Below, piece after piece: positions 14,280-26,230 of a stretch of 64,000 nt of DNA; the first letter of the stretch is position 1; every line of letters starts with the position of its first letter. Under the pieces are notes generated by a model that had not been told where the DNA came from, made no database searches, and worked only from the letters and a program-made list of their open reading frames with translations. A program made the translations under genes and the position numbers. Origin of the DNA: Marisa cornuarietis (taxonomy: Eukaryota > Mollusca > Gastropoda > Architaenioglossa > Ampullariidae); assembly GCA_004794655.1 (NCBI GenBank), contig SMMW01000147.1, positions 1,796,001 through 1,860,000 of the forward strand. Reading direction: 5' to 3'.

Positions 14280-15035
14280 AGGCCTATTCTCACGCTGCAA
14301 TGTTTTCAGGGTTTGCACGTGCAAGATTTTGCCTGCTAGGTATCGTTCTACTCTCACGTAGCAAGGCCACTCGCTAGTGTCCTGCTAGGTGACGTCATCC
14401 GCGCAGCGTATTGTGGATAGTCGACAAAATGGCAGACAATCAGATACTTTCGGAATCTACTGCTGCTATGTTAATAACATTGTCTGATGAAGTAGGGAGA
14501 GAGAAAAGAAGAAAAAGATGATGTGGGTGAGGGGTGGGTAGCACGAAGGAGTCGCTTAGATGCCTTATTTTCATGTCCTCGAAAAGAAATATCTTCGGAA
14601 GACTCGAGAAAATGCAGACGCTTTTTGCGAATGTCGTCTGCAACGTTTGAAGAACTTTTATATCGGATCGAGGCTGCCCAGAGCACGAGCAATTTCAATT
14701 CAGGCATTCTTGGCCTTATCTCGGTTGAGATACTCTGGACTGGCAGTGTCGAACAGTCACAGGTAGTTTTCCCACATACAAATCATACTCGTACACCTTT
14801 CCTCTGACCACACCGCCATTTCTTAATTTGGAGGTAAAAGGGAGGCGACTGTGTTCAAACATTCCGATTGGCTACAGCATGTAATGTAGGTCAGGCTCTG
14901 CAAGAAAATATAATCGCGTCCTATCCGTGAAAACCTCGATGAGCCCCCACCCAGCCGTGTGCAAAACTCGGAAAGGTCCTACCAGGGCCTGCTAACCCTG
15001 CTAAGTGCGGTATATTGCAGCGTGAGAATAGGCCT
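14280..15035 (+). mobile_element. PIF/Harbinger DNA transposon, internally deleted
   Basis: The element is 756 bp long. Its first 22 bases (AGGCCTATTCTCACGCTGCA and two more) and its last 22 are perfect inverted complements. It is flanked by the 3-bp direct repeat TAA at 14277-14279 and 15036-15038, which fits the TWA target preference of PIF/Harbinger. Subterminal CTGCTAGG and GCAGG motifs occur near both ends. Inside is a fragment of a Harbinger-type transposase (separate entry); the DDE core is gone. The perfect ends suggest insertion was not very old, or that it was mobilised in trans as a non-autonomous copy. Confidence 0.9.
14523..14700 (+). pseudogene. N-terminal fragment of a Harbinger (HARBI1-like) transposase
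   Basis: In this frame the translation contains WVARRSRLDALF, then a Lys/Glu/Asp/Ser stretch, then FLRMSSATFEELLYRIEAAQS. That order (a W-V-x-R basic segment, a linker, then F-L-R-M-S-x-x-x-F-E-E-L-L) is the hallmark of the N-terminal region of Harbinger transposases. A separate start-like ATG lies at about 14428 in another frame, so the reading frame has shifted. The family norm is about 350-400 residues; here only about 60 survive and the frame then runs into unrelated sequence up to the 3' inverted repeat. It cannot encode an active enzyme. Confidence 0.75.
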
Positions 15036-15387
15036 TAAGGGAGAAAATCCTGACAAAACACGACATGCCAACACGGTATCTGGGCAAAAAGGTTCCTCGA
15101 GGAAAGTACCGGTTAAGGATCAGTGCTCATGTAATGCAGCGAGGCGTACATGGTACTGCTGCCTTGTGGCCAGTCTAGGGAAAGAAAAGGCTAAGGGAGT
15201 GAACCTAGACAGAAAATTTAGTTATAGAAGAAAATTTATAATAATTCAGTTGCGTTCTATAACTTTAATAGATATTTCAATATAATAGAATGAATTGTGT
15301 AGACAGAGGGCGAAAATTACTTTTAAAGTTTCCCTTTTAGTGCCCCATATCTTGTTCTGTTCACAAAAACTTGGCCTGCTAAGAGGA

Positions 15388-15658
15388 CAGGGGCCAGTTG
15401 CACAACACATTTCTAACTGTAAACACTTTTAGGCCTTAACTCTATTTAGATAATTAGTTCAAAGTGCACAACACAATTTTAGAATTTTTAAAACTAAAAC
15501 TGCTTTAAGTAAGATAAAGTTGTTTAAGTCTGACTTTCCGTCCTGTCAGTACAATTTTTGTGTATGTTTTTCTGCAATGCATCAAATTGACTAAGAAGAG
15601 ATTTTGCTTCTTTAGAACAGTTTTAAGGTTTAGAAACGTGTTGTGTAACTGCCTCCAG
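15388..15658. mobile_element. MITE copy 2
   Basis: A 271-bp element with ends CAGGGGCCAGTTGCACAACA and (reverse-complemented right end) CTGGAGGCAGTTACACAAC. Internal segments such as TCTGACTTTCCGTCCTGTCA and GAAGAGATTTTGCTTCTTTA recur, inverted, in the 28942-29188 element. The two are therefore copies of one family inserted in opposite orientations. The left and right ends also resemble each other over about 50 bp, giving a long imperfect hairpin. Confidence 0.85.
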
Positions 15659-15954
15659 AACCTTTGTGGTTTTGTTACATGGTGTTGGTGTTTATATATA
15701 AATATATTGAATATCACAAATATTATCAGGAGCTATATATGCACAATCGGGAGAAATATTTAGCAGGGGTAGATATCACTAAATCAGACATCTTAAAAAC
15801 TTCGGTAAAATATTATTTGTATTTCACACTAGACGATTGTTGAATTTCTTAGTGGGGGGGGGAGCATTTTTTTTCTCAACGAATGTAGAAGACAGTAGAC
15901 GTGGCTCTACGGGTAGACAAAGGTAGGCAATGCAAAATAGTCGACAAAGGCTGC

Positions 15955-16001
15955 GGTAGACAAGGGATGTGATAGACAAGGGATGTGGTAGACAAGGATG
16001 T
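15955..16001. repeat. Short tandem repeat, about 17-bp unit
   Basis: About 2.5 copies of a GGTAGACAAGGGATGT-type unit in a row, with looser copies (GTAGACAAAGG) just upstream from about 15910. Confidence 0.6.
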
Positions 16002-16484
16002 AAAGACTAGAGGAAAGACCAGTGGAATCTTAAATGGGTTGTAAAGACGTCTTGTATAAATGCGACTATTAAATGCGGACATCTTCATGCTTTTTTTCTT
16101 CCTTTTTGTCAGCTTTCCATGTTATGTTATAATTGACTTAAAGTTAACTGCCATAAAAGACATATCACGGATAAGTATTTTTCGTATCTTATCAACGACT
16201 AAAGGGTTTTATTACACAATCAAATCGCTTGTCAGAAACATACATGCCAATGGCTTCTGTTAATATTAGGTCATTCAAAAATGTATAACTCCCAAACTAA
16301 TCAGCTATTTTTTTAGAAAGACTCTTCTGCCACGCTGGCCTAATCATTTAAAAAAACGAAAACTGTGATGCTGCCAAGGTAAGTGCCTTTGGAAAGTTAG
16401 ATAATCCAAAAGCCCTGCCTTTCCGTATATTGGTGATTTCTTTGATTCACAGCGATCGATTTTAGAAGATGGAGGCAGGGGGTG

Positions 16485-16582
16485 GGGAGGTGATAGTTGA
16501 CCAGCGGTTGATCTCAGGAGGTGGGAGGATAGCTGACCAACGGTTGGTCTCAGAAGGTAGGAAAGGATAGCTGGCCAGCGGG
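16485..16582. repeat. Short minisatellite, about 37-bp unit
   Basis: Two and a half copies of a unit beginning GATAGCTGACCAACGGTTG and ending in AGGAGGTGGGAG-like sequence. The copies differ at several positions, so the duplication is not fresh. Confidence 0.65.
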
Positions 16583-19500
16583 CAAAGTCATCTAAAAGGT
16601 CGTGTGTCGAGACGCAGAGTGCCGGAGATGGTGTCTTGTAATCGCAACCGTTCCGGAACGACAATGACGAAAGATGACAAAGTGTCTACAAGTGCGCACG
16701 CTTCAGTCGCTGACAGGACCGAGTTGACAGTTTACGGTCCCTTCAGCCTCAGTGCCATCCATTACGCTGCAGACCAGCTCGTGTGTAAACAGCGCTGCCT
16801 TTGATGTCACGTGACCGACACTGGGCAACTTTCCACATCTGCCCAAATCCTATGAGTTGTAGTCACTCCTTGACCCTCCACTTTCCCTTCTACACTTACA
16901 AGCACGTACTCATAACAATGCACGTGCATTCACTCATACGAAGAGCGTGCTTGTGTGCCACTGTCAGTATGCACATACCGACACAGGCGTGCACGGAGAT
17001 TCTTACCTCCTTTCTCTCTTCCTCTCTCTCTCTCTCTTGCCCAAATGCTGATTTTAAAATGTAGATTGTTTGTTGAATATTTTAACAGTACGAATAGCGT
17101 GGATGACATTTTGTATCCTAGTAGAAAAGATGTTGAGCTAAATGAACAAGGTATAGATTGGATTTGTGAGAAACAACCAGGTTCTTTAAATTTAATAATA
17201 GACTAAGGTAACATCACTACTGATCAGAACTTCGAACACATGATGACAGGGCTGACTCTTAGTGATAAGAGGGCTTTATAGGCTTTACTACCAACAGTGC
17301 TTAACGAGTAAAAGGATGGCAGGTGTATATCTTAATTATTTACGTATTAACTTAGTAAAGTATCTACTGCAGCGTCACAAAGATGTTGATAAAAAGTGGG
17401 TGGGTGAGTGAGTGGATGGTTGGATAGGTGGGTGTAGGTTATTGAGTGTATTATCAGAAATATTTGTGTTAACTGTACTAAAGACCTGCCATAAACTGGT
17501 CTGGAAAACATCGAGATGGAATAGAATGACCATGGGACAAGAAGGAATAAAATGACCATGACCATGAGTGCAGTGTGTGTTGTTTTTTTTTAGATGCACG
17601 CGCCAAGGAGATATACACAAAGTAAAAACAAGTGGAAGAGAAAACGCAAAAGTAAACCACTTTCAACTTATGGAACATTTATTGCATTCTTTTGAATGTC
17701 AAGACGCAGAAACTATTTCTAGCTATAAGAACCTCACACATTTCGTGTAACCACCGTAACAACTATAACGACGCAGCAAATCAAATGAACGTGGCGAGTT
17801 CAACCCACGATTGTACGAGTCAGGAAAAAGTTAAGCTTAAAACACTTAATTGCTCAAATTGCTTAGATGTTCAAAGTAAGTATTTATATCCATTTTAATG
17901 TAATTCAGTTTGACTTCTATTAGTTTCGCCTCATTTCTCATTTGTGAGTACTTTTGTAACACATTACCGCTATGATACACCGCAGTTCATTTTATCTTTA
18001 TGTCTTTAAGTTGGAACTTCTTGTGGCTGCACATGCTTGTTCGAATACCGTTCTTGCATCCTGTTTGGTGGTTTTCGAAATATAATTATCTTGTCTTGAC
18101 AAGGCTAGCTCCTTCTCTCCACTGAACCAAGAAATGAAAGAATCCTGCCTTGGCATGGCAGCGCTTGGTACATTAAGTCTTGTACGCAGTGATATTACCA
18201 CAGCTGATCCTTCATGTATTTTACACTGACAAAAATAACGAAAAGCCCTTTCAAAAGGCGGTGAAGCTCGTTACTTCACTACGGATTTCTAAGGGAAATA
18301 ATTTCCGAGCGGAAACCGTAGAAGCCCGGTGAAGCAAAGCAGAGCTGCCGGAAGCCCCTCAAGACAAGAAGGTAGGCGGCGCTAGCCACGCCCTCTGGGA
18401 TACATCCACTGCAATCACGTGGTACAAAACTGCACGTGGAGCAGTGGCAAGTATCACACTATGCATTTGACCGGTGACTGGTGACTGGTGACGGGGTACT
18501 GTTATCAGAAAACAACAGCCGACGTCCGTCATCACTACTGTCGTCATCATCCTCGTCAGCTTACTCATCCCCGCCGTAATAAGCAGCAACAACGACACCA
18601 GCGAACAACAGATTTCCCCAGAGGAGGTTTAGGTCATGAACCGATGGTCTTCGTGTTTAGACTGCAATTAATGTCATTTAGTTAAATGTTTATGCGAGCT
18701 TACGGTATCATGACCATGAAGTGGTCCCAGAGCGCAGCTTTTACACGTTAGTTTCTTAGCCATGGTGAACCACTTTTTATGAAAATTCCAAGAATCCGAA
18801 GGGACGAAAACTTTTGTTGCATTCTTATTATCATATATGTTATTCTAGGTCAATTTTATGTAGCATGACAACATTTCTTGAACACAGTTTCAAGAGCTAT
18901 ATTTGCTGTTTTAAATAATGTAAATAGTTTGTTTGACGGACCTTAAAGTTCTTACTTATGGTTGTGAAATATGAGCACCAGAAATCAGGTGCCTTTGTAT
19001 CAATTAAGGTTTTAGAAACTCGTACTCGAGCGACAGAAATAAACTCCATCTTCAACGTTGTTTGGAGAGAGTCGACGCTTTCCTCTAGAATGTTATAAAG
19101 AAGACTGCTATAGCTTAGGGCTTATATTAAGTTATGTAAGTAACATTGATAAGCTCTGAAGTATTGCATGCAAAACACTATTAAATTTACATGAAAGAAA
19201 AATACATGTCTAGCTCTATTAGTATTTTTCGGGCAAGACCTTGGATTGACTGGATCACGGACAATCCAGAATAGCACGAATTTGACAAATGACTGGTTTG
19301 AGAAGAAAATAGTTAGGTTCCGTAAGGGTCAGTACATCGAGAGCTAGCTAGGTGAATTAGAAACAGAACCAAGGTATTAAAGCAGTAGAAACCACTTAAA
19401 ATGTTAAAAACAACTTTTATTATGAAACACTATAACAGAAAATCCTAACGGCTTCCTACTGTCTATTCTTAGTTTAGGACACAGCTTTACCACATCCCAG

Positions 19501-21639
19501 TGAACAAATAATAGACAACATGAGATCCCCAGGAACGAAAGACTTTGTAGTCTCTGTGACAGTGAAGACACAGAGCTCGAATTTTGGTATCTATTTCACT
19601 TGAAAAGATTACTGCTATACTATATACAGTCCTAATGTTAATACGTTCCATCCTTACATACTTGTGTTCCATGTAGCGTGTTATGTAATGAATATATATA
19701 GAGAGAGAGACTTGTGGAGTGATGGAGAGAGGTGAGATGGCGAGAAAGAAATTTATTTCTCAAAAACTTGCTTTTACCTTGTAATCTGGGTAAATGTTTA
19801 TAAATGAGAAAGAGAGAATAAGGTATTAGTGGCTGTGAATCTTTTTGCGGATATCTGTATATGTTGCTGCATACATGTATGTGAGTACAAGTATGTGAAA
19901 TCAAATTGTCTTTCAACGTTTATATATATTTTATTCAGAGTTTTGAAATTAATTGGATCACTGACATGTTTCTAGCAGTTGAAAAAGCAAAAGCTTTAAT
20001 CTTGAAATATATTAAAATACCTATCCAGTGATGATGTGAAGTTTTCGCGCTTGAAACGGAAGTAGGAGTCTTAGGCCACCCGGAATAGCGCAAGAATTTA
20101 TTAGGAATACAGAGCGGACGTAAAGGTGATCTCAAAATAATTTTCTTAACAGAAGAACTACAAAATATGTGAAATTTCATTCAAGGGATAAGTGATAACA
20201 TCTGTTTGCAACCTTCCCCTCATGGCGCTTCTGTCTTCATCGTGTTCGTCTGCACCACAGCCCACTCTGCACCACTCTCTTCCAGTAAGCCCCGCCTGCT
20301 CTATTCCGCTCACGGCACCCGTGGTAGAGCCGCCCAGCTCAAGATGGTTCAGACCTCATTTAATTTCGCCAGGACATGCCGTCTGTAGTTCTCCATCCTC
20401 AGACGCAGGATTAAAAAAAGTTGGCAATTTGCAATGGATTTTTTTTTGTTGTTGCTTAAAAAATACCTCCAGGTAATTGATACTTCTCTCTCATCTCTCT
20501 TATCTCGTCTGTCTTTATCTCTCCCTCTCACTGTCGCTCTCTTGTCTCTTCTCTCACTCTCTCACTATTCTCGTCTCGTCTCTATTGTCTGTCAGCTTAT
20601 CCTGTTAATACTTGCGCATGTCCAGAGCCCGATTCTTCATTTATTGCTCCAGGGTTTTTTTTGTAATACTATTTTATCTTTTTTTGTAATTTTTTTTCTA
20701 CTTTGTTCGTGAACTTGTGAGCTAACATGCAAGAGCGAGCAGCTGCGGAGCACGAGAGAAACAAAGAAGGATTGAGTCGTGCTACTATTTATGTAGTGGT
20801 GATAACTGAGGACTACATCCGATGCGCAAAACTGTTGTTCACGATCAAAACTATTCGTATCGCTTGAACGGGCGACGACTGCCTGCCATGTAACTTGTCA
20901 CAACACGCGAGTAACAAACTCTACGTAGGCAAGGAGTCTTGTTAGAGATAAATGGTCTCCTCACAGTTGAAAAATAAAAATGAGATTAGATGTACGTGTT
21001 ATGTTTATATCAGCCTCTGGCGTTTGTCCTTAGTACTGTACAAATTGACCCGCGACCCATTTGTTGGTATCCATCATTATTCTTATTTCTCGATGTGAGC
21101 TTCGATACTTTTACCTAGCTCCACCCCTCCCTATGTCCACATCCCACCCTCTTACTATAGTTTCGCTTTCTCCTTCTCTCTCTCCCTAACCACATTTCCG
21201 CCTCTTTTTCTCTACCTGTCTGTCTTTTTGCCTTCTTTCTCTCCTCCCTCCTAGTCATTCTGCCTTTTCCTCCTTCCAGCTAACTCCCTTCCCACCCTCC
21301 ATATTCTCGCAAACCGAAGGACAGACGAAAGGAGACAGTGGGTTCTCAGTCTCATTTTTCATTTCGTTATCTCTCCTCACTTTGCCTACAAATATTAGGC
21401 TTCGCTTTTAAGTTTGTCCTAAACTCACATGAATTTAGTCAGCAGGATGCCAACATTTGAATCGATTTCATGTCATTTTGCTGCACACGTGCATAATTCA
21501 AATCCCATGCCAACCACAGATGTATATTTAAAAAAGAGTAAAAGAATGGCTGTTGATATATTCTTATATATTCCCTTTCGTCAGGCACAAAGGAGTCATG
21601 GCTAAGACCAGACCCATGAAGAGGTCAGCGTCTACAACA
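16583..21639. other. Non-coding sequence, no gene recognised
   Basis: No frame carries a recognisable domain. A frame at about 17055-17206, behind a CT-rich tract, reads like protein (FVEYFNSTNSVDDILYPS) but matches nothing I know and has no clear donor. A (GACTGGT)n patch lies near 18472-18496. From about 21110 to 21310 the plus strand is a long, interrupted polypyrimidine tract. The rest is AT-rich with scattered homopolymers. Confidence 0.35.
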
Positions 21640-22010
21640 AGTCTGTGATAACTCACGTTACACAGTAACTAGTCTGTGATAACTCATGTTACAGATTAAC
21701 TAGTCTGTGATAACTCATGTTAGTAACTGTGATAACTCACGTTACACAGTCACTAGTCTGTGATAACTCACGTTACACAGTAGCTAGTCTGTAATAACTC
21801 ACGTTGCACAGTAAATAGTCTGTGATAACTCACGTTACACAGTAACTAGTCTGTGATAACTCATGTTACAGATTAACTAGTCTGTGATAACTCATGTTAG
21901 TAACTGTGATAACTCACGTTACACAGTCACTAGTCTGTGATAACTCACGTTGCACAGTAAATAGTCTGTGATAACTCATGTTACACAGTAACTAGTCTGT
22001 GGTGACACAC
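21640..22010. repeat. Minisatellite, about 32-bp unit with a 177-bp super-repeat
   Basis: Tandem copies of a unit of the form AGTCTGTGATAACTCACGTT followed by ACACAGTAACT. A larger block starting at 21664 recurs from 21841. It carries the same diagnostic variants in the same order (an ACAGATTAACT unit, a shortened TTAGTAACTGTG unit, an ACACAGTCACT unit), but one unit is missing in the second block. Degenerate relatives (ACACAGCAATTAATCTGTGG, ACACAGTAACTAACCTGAGG) continue out to about 22280. This points to an old array renewed by a later block duplication. Confidence 0.9.
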
Positions 22011-22345
22011 ATTACACACCAGCTCATAAACAGAAGTCTTTTCTTTATGTAAGTGCAATACTAAACAGTTTCTTTAGGTGGCTAGTGTTCTGCCGCACTT
22101 TTTAAGTATCCATGGCATTTTTACAATGACCTCGAATGGAAGTCAGAAAAATATCACACTTGTTTATGTACATTACACAGCAATTAATCTGTGGTAATTA
22201 CCTCACACAGCAACTTGCCTGCGCCTGTGGTATCGCGTTTTACACAGTAACTAACCTGAGGCAATGCACAATGTACAGCAAGGAGTGTTGAGGGGGGCAG
22301 GATGAAGGGAGAGACCCATGCTTTCATACAGTAGGATGTGTGTTC

Positions 22346-22347
<2 letters not shown>

Positions 22348-22394
<47 letters not shown>
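22348..22394. repeat. (GAT)n microsatellite
   Basis: About fifteen uninterrupted GAT trinucleotides. Runs of poly-Asp, poly-Met or poly-Ile in frames over this tract are repeat translations. Confidence 0.95.
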
Positions 22395-23609
22395 AAAGAG
22401 AGGAAGATTTTTTATAACGCAATTCCCCACATTAAAAGTAGGCTCATTGGAGAGAAGTGTCCAACGCCTGCCTGTTCCAGTCTACGGAGTAACTTATGTT
22501 CCAGCCTTCACTTGATGGAATGCTGCTGTCAAGGCCCGCCTAATATAGTCACACTCCGTGACCTGTGTCCTCTCGGCGTTCAGTACTTGGCAAGAAAGGT
22601 CAGAAACATTTAACGTATGGTGCCAGCATGGCGGACCCATTTCTAGTCCACAATCATCGGCGCCCAGCCTCATACAAAAAGCTTTTACACAGACGGTACT
22701 GGTCTCCTTTCACTCGCTGACTGAGATGCCTTCCAAGTGAAGTAAACATCGCGTGGGACAGACTCGCCGGACAACAGCATGATGAGTAAAAAGCCCAGTG
22801 ACATATGAGCTGGAACACTTGATAAAGACACGCCTCAAGGAAAACACAGGGAGACTAGATTATCTAGTCTCTCTGACAGTTGCCCAGTCGGTGCTCCTTT
22901 GAAAAAGCGTTGCGGCAGCAGGGAGGAAAAAGGCGGAACTCCAGACGGCCGGATGTCAAAAAGAATGAAGTGATAAAAGACACAGGAACTTCACACAATA
23001 TGTAGTCACATTTGTTATTTCCCACATCGCGTAGTAAGTCCGAAAAACGTTAACCCCATCACTGGCCAAACGGTGAGCTTCTGCGACTGGTGAGACGCAC
23101 GTTATTTCGGTGTGTTGTGTATTACGATGTCTCCAACAAGAACTGGTCAGAACTGTATTATCGAGATATCAAGACCATATTCTAGAGACGTTAAGAATAT
23201 TTTTTTGAGATGAGTATTTTCCAGATAATTCACCCTCTGATATGCACTTTTTACTTCTTCTTCTTATTATTATTATTATCCAATTAGGTTTCTGGTATAT
23301 AACAATGCATTTAGATATAGGAGAAAGATAAGCAGCTGTAACTGACTGGAAGAGGCGCTGCAAAGCTTTAAGCAGCAATAATGGGGTATGAATAATACGT
23401 TGCCCCTAGATACTAAGATGCTAAGCAAGTGATAAAAAAACACATCATCGTTTAGGAGTCACCATCCTACCAGTGGCGAGGAAAGGTATGTGTCTTACAG
23501 ACTTTTAGCGAGGAACCTGGCAAAGAATTAGAATGGTGTATCTAACCATGCAGGAGGACTGCAGTATTTACGAGTGGATGCAGGGGACTGGATACTGATA
23601 ATCACGAGG

Positions 23610-23610
<1 letters not shown>

Positions 23611-23675
<65 letters not shown>
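23611..23675. repeat. (CT)n(CA)n compound microsatellite
   Basis: About 17 bp of CT followed directly by about 48 bp of CA, uninterrupted. Confidence 0.95.
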
Positions 23676-23677
<2 letters not shown>

Positions 23678-24110
23678 CTAGAGAGGTAAAGGATTGGGTA
23701 CTGATGCAAGTTTGAGACTGAAGATGAAGTACACGTATTGTTTGATTGTGCTGCCTATGACAATAACAGATGAAGACAGTTGATGTGTTCAAACGTACAG
23801 TCCATTCAGGGCACATATGGAGTTAAGCGAGTCTTTGTAAATAACTCTGAAGCAACCATAAAGCAAATCTCTAGATATTTGTGTTAAGTATTCAAAATCA
23901 GAAAGGAAACGTGAACATTGATATGAACAATCATAAATGTTAGGAAATAAAATGTAATATTACTATAAATATTATTGTTGTTTTATTTAGAATTTCCCCC
24001 TTGAAACAAACCAAAGGATTTGCTCAGTAAAGAAGTCTCTCCTACTTTCTCTCTCACACACACCACACAAAGACAGAGGCAAAGGACTTGGTATTAATAA
24101 AAAGGTATCC

Positions 24111-24113
<3 letters not shown>

Positions 24114-24161
<48 letters not shown>

Positions 24162-24187
24162 ACACGCACACACACACACACACACAC
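24114..24187. repeat. (CA)n microsatellite
   Basis: CA dinucleotides interrupted once by TGACACG near 24159-24167. Confidence 0.95.
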
Positions 24188-24849
24188 TTTAATCTTCACA
24201 ATGCCTTATGTAAGGATCAATAGCAATCATTTCCTTTCAGTATGAGCCCTGACCCTGACTTGCTTACATAAGTCTCACTTCTCACCCACCTTTCGCCATT
24301 TGTCGGCTGTCTTGCTGCAGTTTTTCTTGTTTAATTCTGCATCCCCCCTCATTGGGCATGGAGCAAAGTTGCCAAGGAAATGTATCTGATGAAGGCAAAC
24401 GATCACATCATACAGAATGTGGTCTGACAGTTACCGATTACATCGCTCCTGCTTGCGTCTTAACTCTAGGGTCTGCATGGCTGAGTCATCAGCACGTGCG
24501 AAGACTTTAGCCTTGCAACCGGCATAGACTGCGTTATCGGTGATGTTGTAATCAGGGACCTTCCAGTCCTCTACATCTAACAATAAATTTCTTCCATGTA
24601 ATTCTACTACGTGTGCATTGAGACCTGTGTTCTAAGTCCTATAAACGTCCCTCTGCGTGTTCTCAATCCCGTGAGGCCCAGTTTTACGACTTCCTTACAC
24701 TTCCGGTACCTGTCGTCAGTCAGCACTACTACCATTCACCGAGTGTAAACAAACAACCTGTCTCAATGGCTGTTCAGCATGCTTTGGCTTATTGCACGTG
24801 ACTCCTGAAAAAGTAGGCGTTTAGGTAGTAAAGTAGACAAATAAGGCTT

Positions 24850-26230
24850 GTTAAGTGTAGTGTGTGGTGACGTGTTGGATAGCCTTGTGTGTAGTACATG
24901 GTGACGTATAGTGCAGTGTGTGGTGACGTGTGTTGTACAACCTTGTGTGCGGTACATGAAATATAATGTAGGCTAATGTAGGAGCATGGCTTGTTCAGTG
25001 TCGTGTGTGGTGACGCGTGTGTTACACAGCCTTGTGTGTGGTTCATGGTGAAGTACAGTGTAGTGTGTGGTGACATGTTACATAGCCTTGTGTGTGGTAC
25101 ATGGTGAAGTACAGTGTAGTGTGTGGTGACGTGTTACATAGCTTTGTGTGTGGTTCATGGTGAAGTACAGTGTAGTGTGTGGTGACATGTTACATAGCTT
25201 TGTGTGTGGTACATGGTGAAGTACAGTGTAGTGTGTGGTGACATGTTACATAGCTTTGTGTGTGGTTCATGGTGAAGTACAGTGTAGTGTGTAGTGACAT
25301 GTTACATAGCTTTGTGTGTGGTTCATGGTGAAGTACAGTGTAGTGTGGGGTGACGTGTTACATAGCCTTGTGAGTGGTACATGGTGAAGTACAGTGTAGT
25401 GTGATGTGACATGTTACATAGCCTTGTGTGTGGTTCATGGTGAAGTACAGTGTAGTGTGTGGTGACATGTTACATAGCCTTGTGTGTGGTACATGGTGAA
25501 GTACAGTGTAGTGTGTGGTGACGTGTTACATAGCTTTGTGTGTGGTTCATGGTGAAGTACAGTGTAGTGTGTGGTGACATGTTACATAGCTTTGTGTGTG
25601 GTACATGGTGAAGTACAGTGTAGTGTGTGGTGACATGTTACATAGCTTTGTGTGTGGTTCATGGTGAAGTACAGTGTAGTGTGGGGTGACGTGTTACATA
25701 GCCTTGTGTGTGGTACATGGTGAAGTACAGTGTAGTGTGATGTGACGTGTTACATAGCCTTGTGTGTGGTTCATGGTGAAGTACAGTGTAGTGTGTGGTG
25801 ACGTGTGTTACATAGCCTTGTTTGTGGTTCATGTTGAAGTACAGTGTAGTGTGTGATGACGTGTGTGTTACATAGCTTTGTGTGCGGTTCATGGTGAAGT
25901 ACAGTGTAGTGTGTGGTGGCGTATGTGTTACATAGCCTTGTGTGTGGTACATGATGAAGTATAGTGTAGTGTGTGGTGACGTGTTGTATAGCCTTGAGTG
26001 TGGTACATGGTGACGTATAGTGTAGTGTGTGGTGACGTGTTGTATAGCCTTGTTTGTGGCACATGGTGACGTATAGTGTAGTGTGTGGTGACGTGTTGTA
26101 AAGCCTTGTTTGTGGTACATGGTGACGTATAGTGTAGTGTGTGGTGACGTGTTTTATAGCCTTGTATGTGCTACATGGTGAAGTATGTATGGTAATGTAG
26201 GAGCATGGCGAAGTACAGTGTATTGTGCAT
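24850..26230. repeat. Large minisatellite, 56-bp unit with higher-order structure
   Basis: About 24 tandem copies of a unit containing GTGAAGTACAGTGTAGTGTG, GGTGACATGTTACATAGC and TTGTGTGTGGTTCATG. From 25024 to 25807 the units are exactly 56 bp. Both flanks carry looser copies of about 57-60 bp. Unit variants alternate (GGTTCATGG against GGTACATGG) and fall into larger blocks: seven units 25024-25415, then six matching units 25416-25751, then the start of a third block. Near each outer end the same foreign motif, TAATGTAGGAGCATGG, interrupts the array (about 24970 and 26190). The 150-165-residue minus-strand frames arise because the 60-bp units are divisible by three; they are not genes. Confidence 0.97.

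Larger units (their letters stand above)
22395..24849. other. Non-coding sequence with microsatellites
   Basis: Apart from the two CA tracts listed separately I see nothing identifiable. Short frames here are interrupted and show no domain. Confidence 0.4.

Noticed and set aside
21640..22010. Possible CRISPR array (regular repeats of about 32 bp)
   Set aside because: Repeats are directly adjacent with no unique spacers, there are no cas genes, and the DNA is animal; it is a minisatellite.
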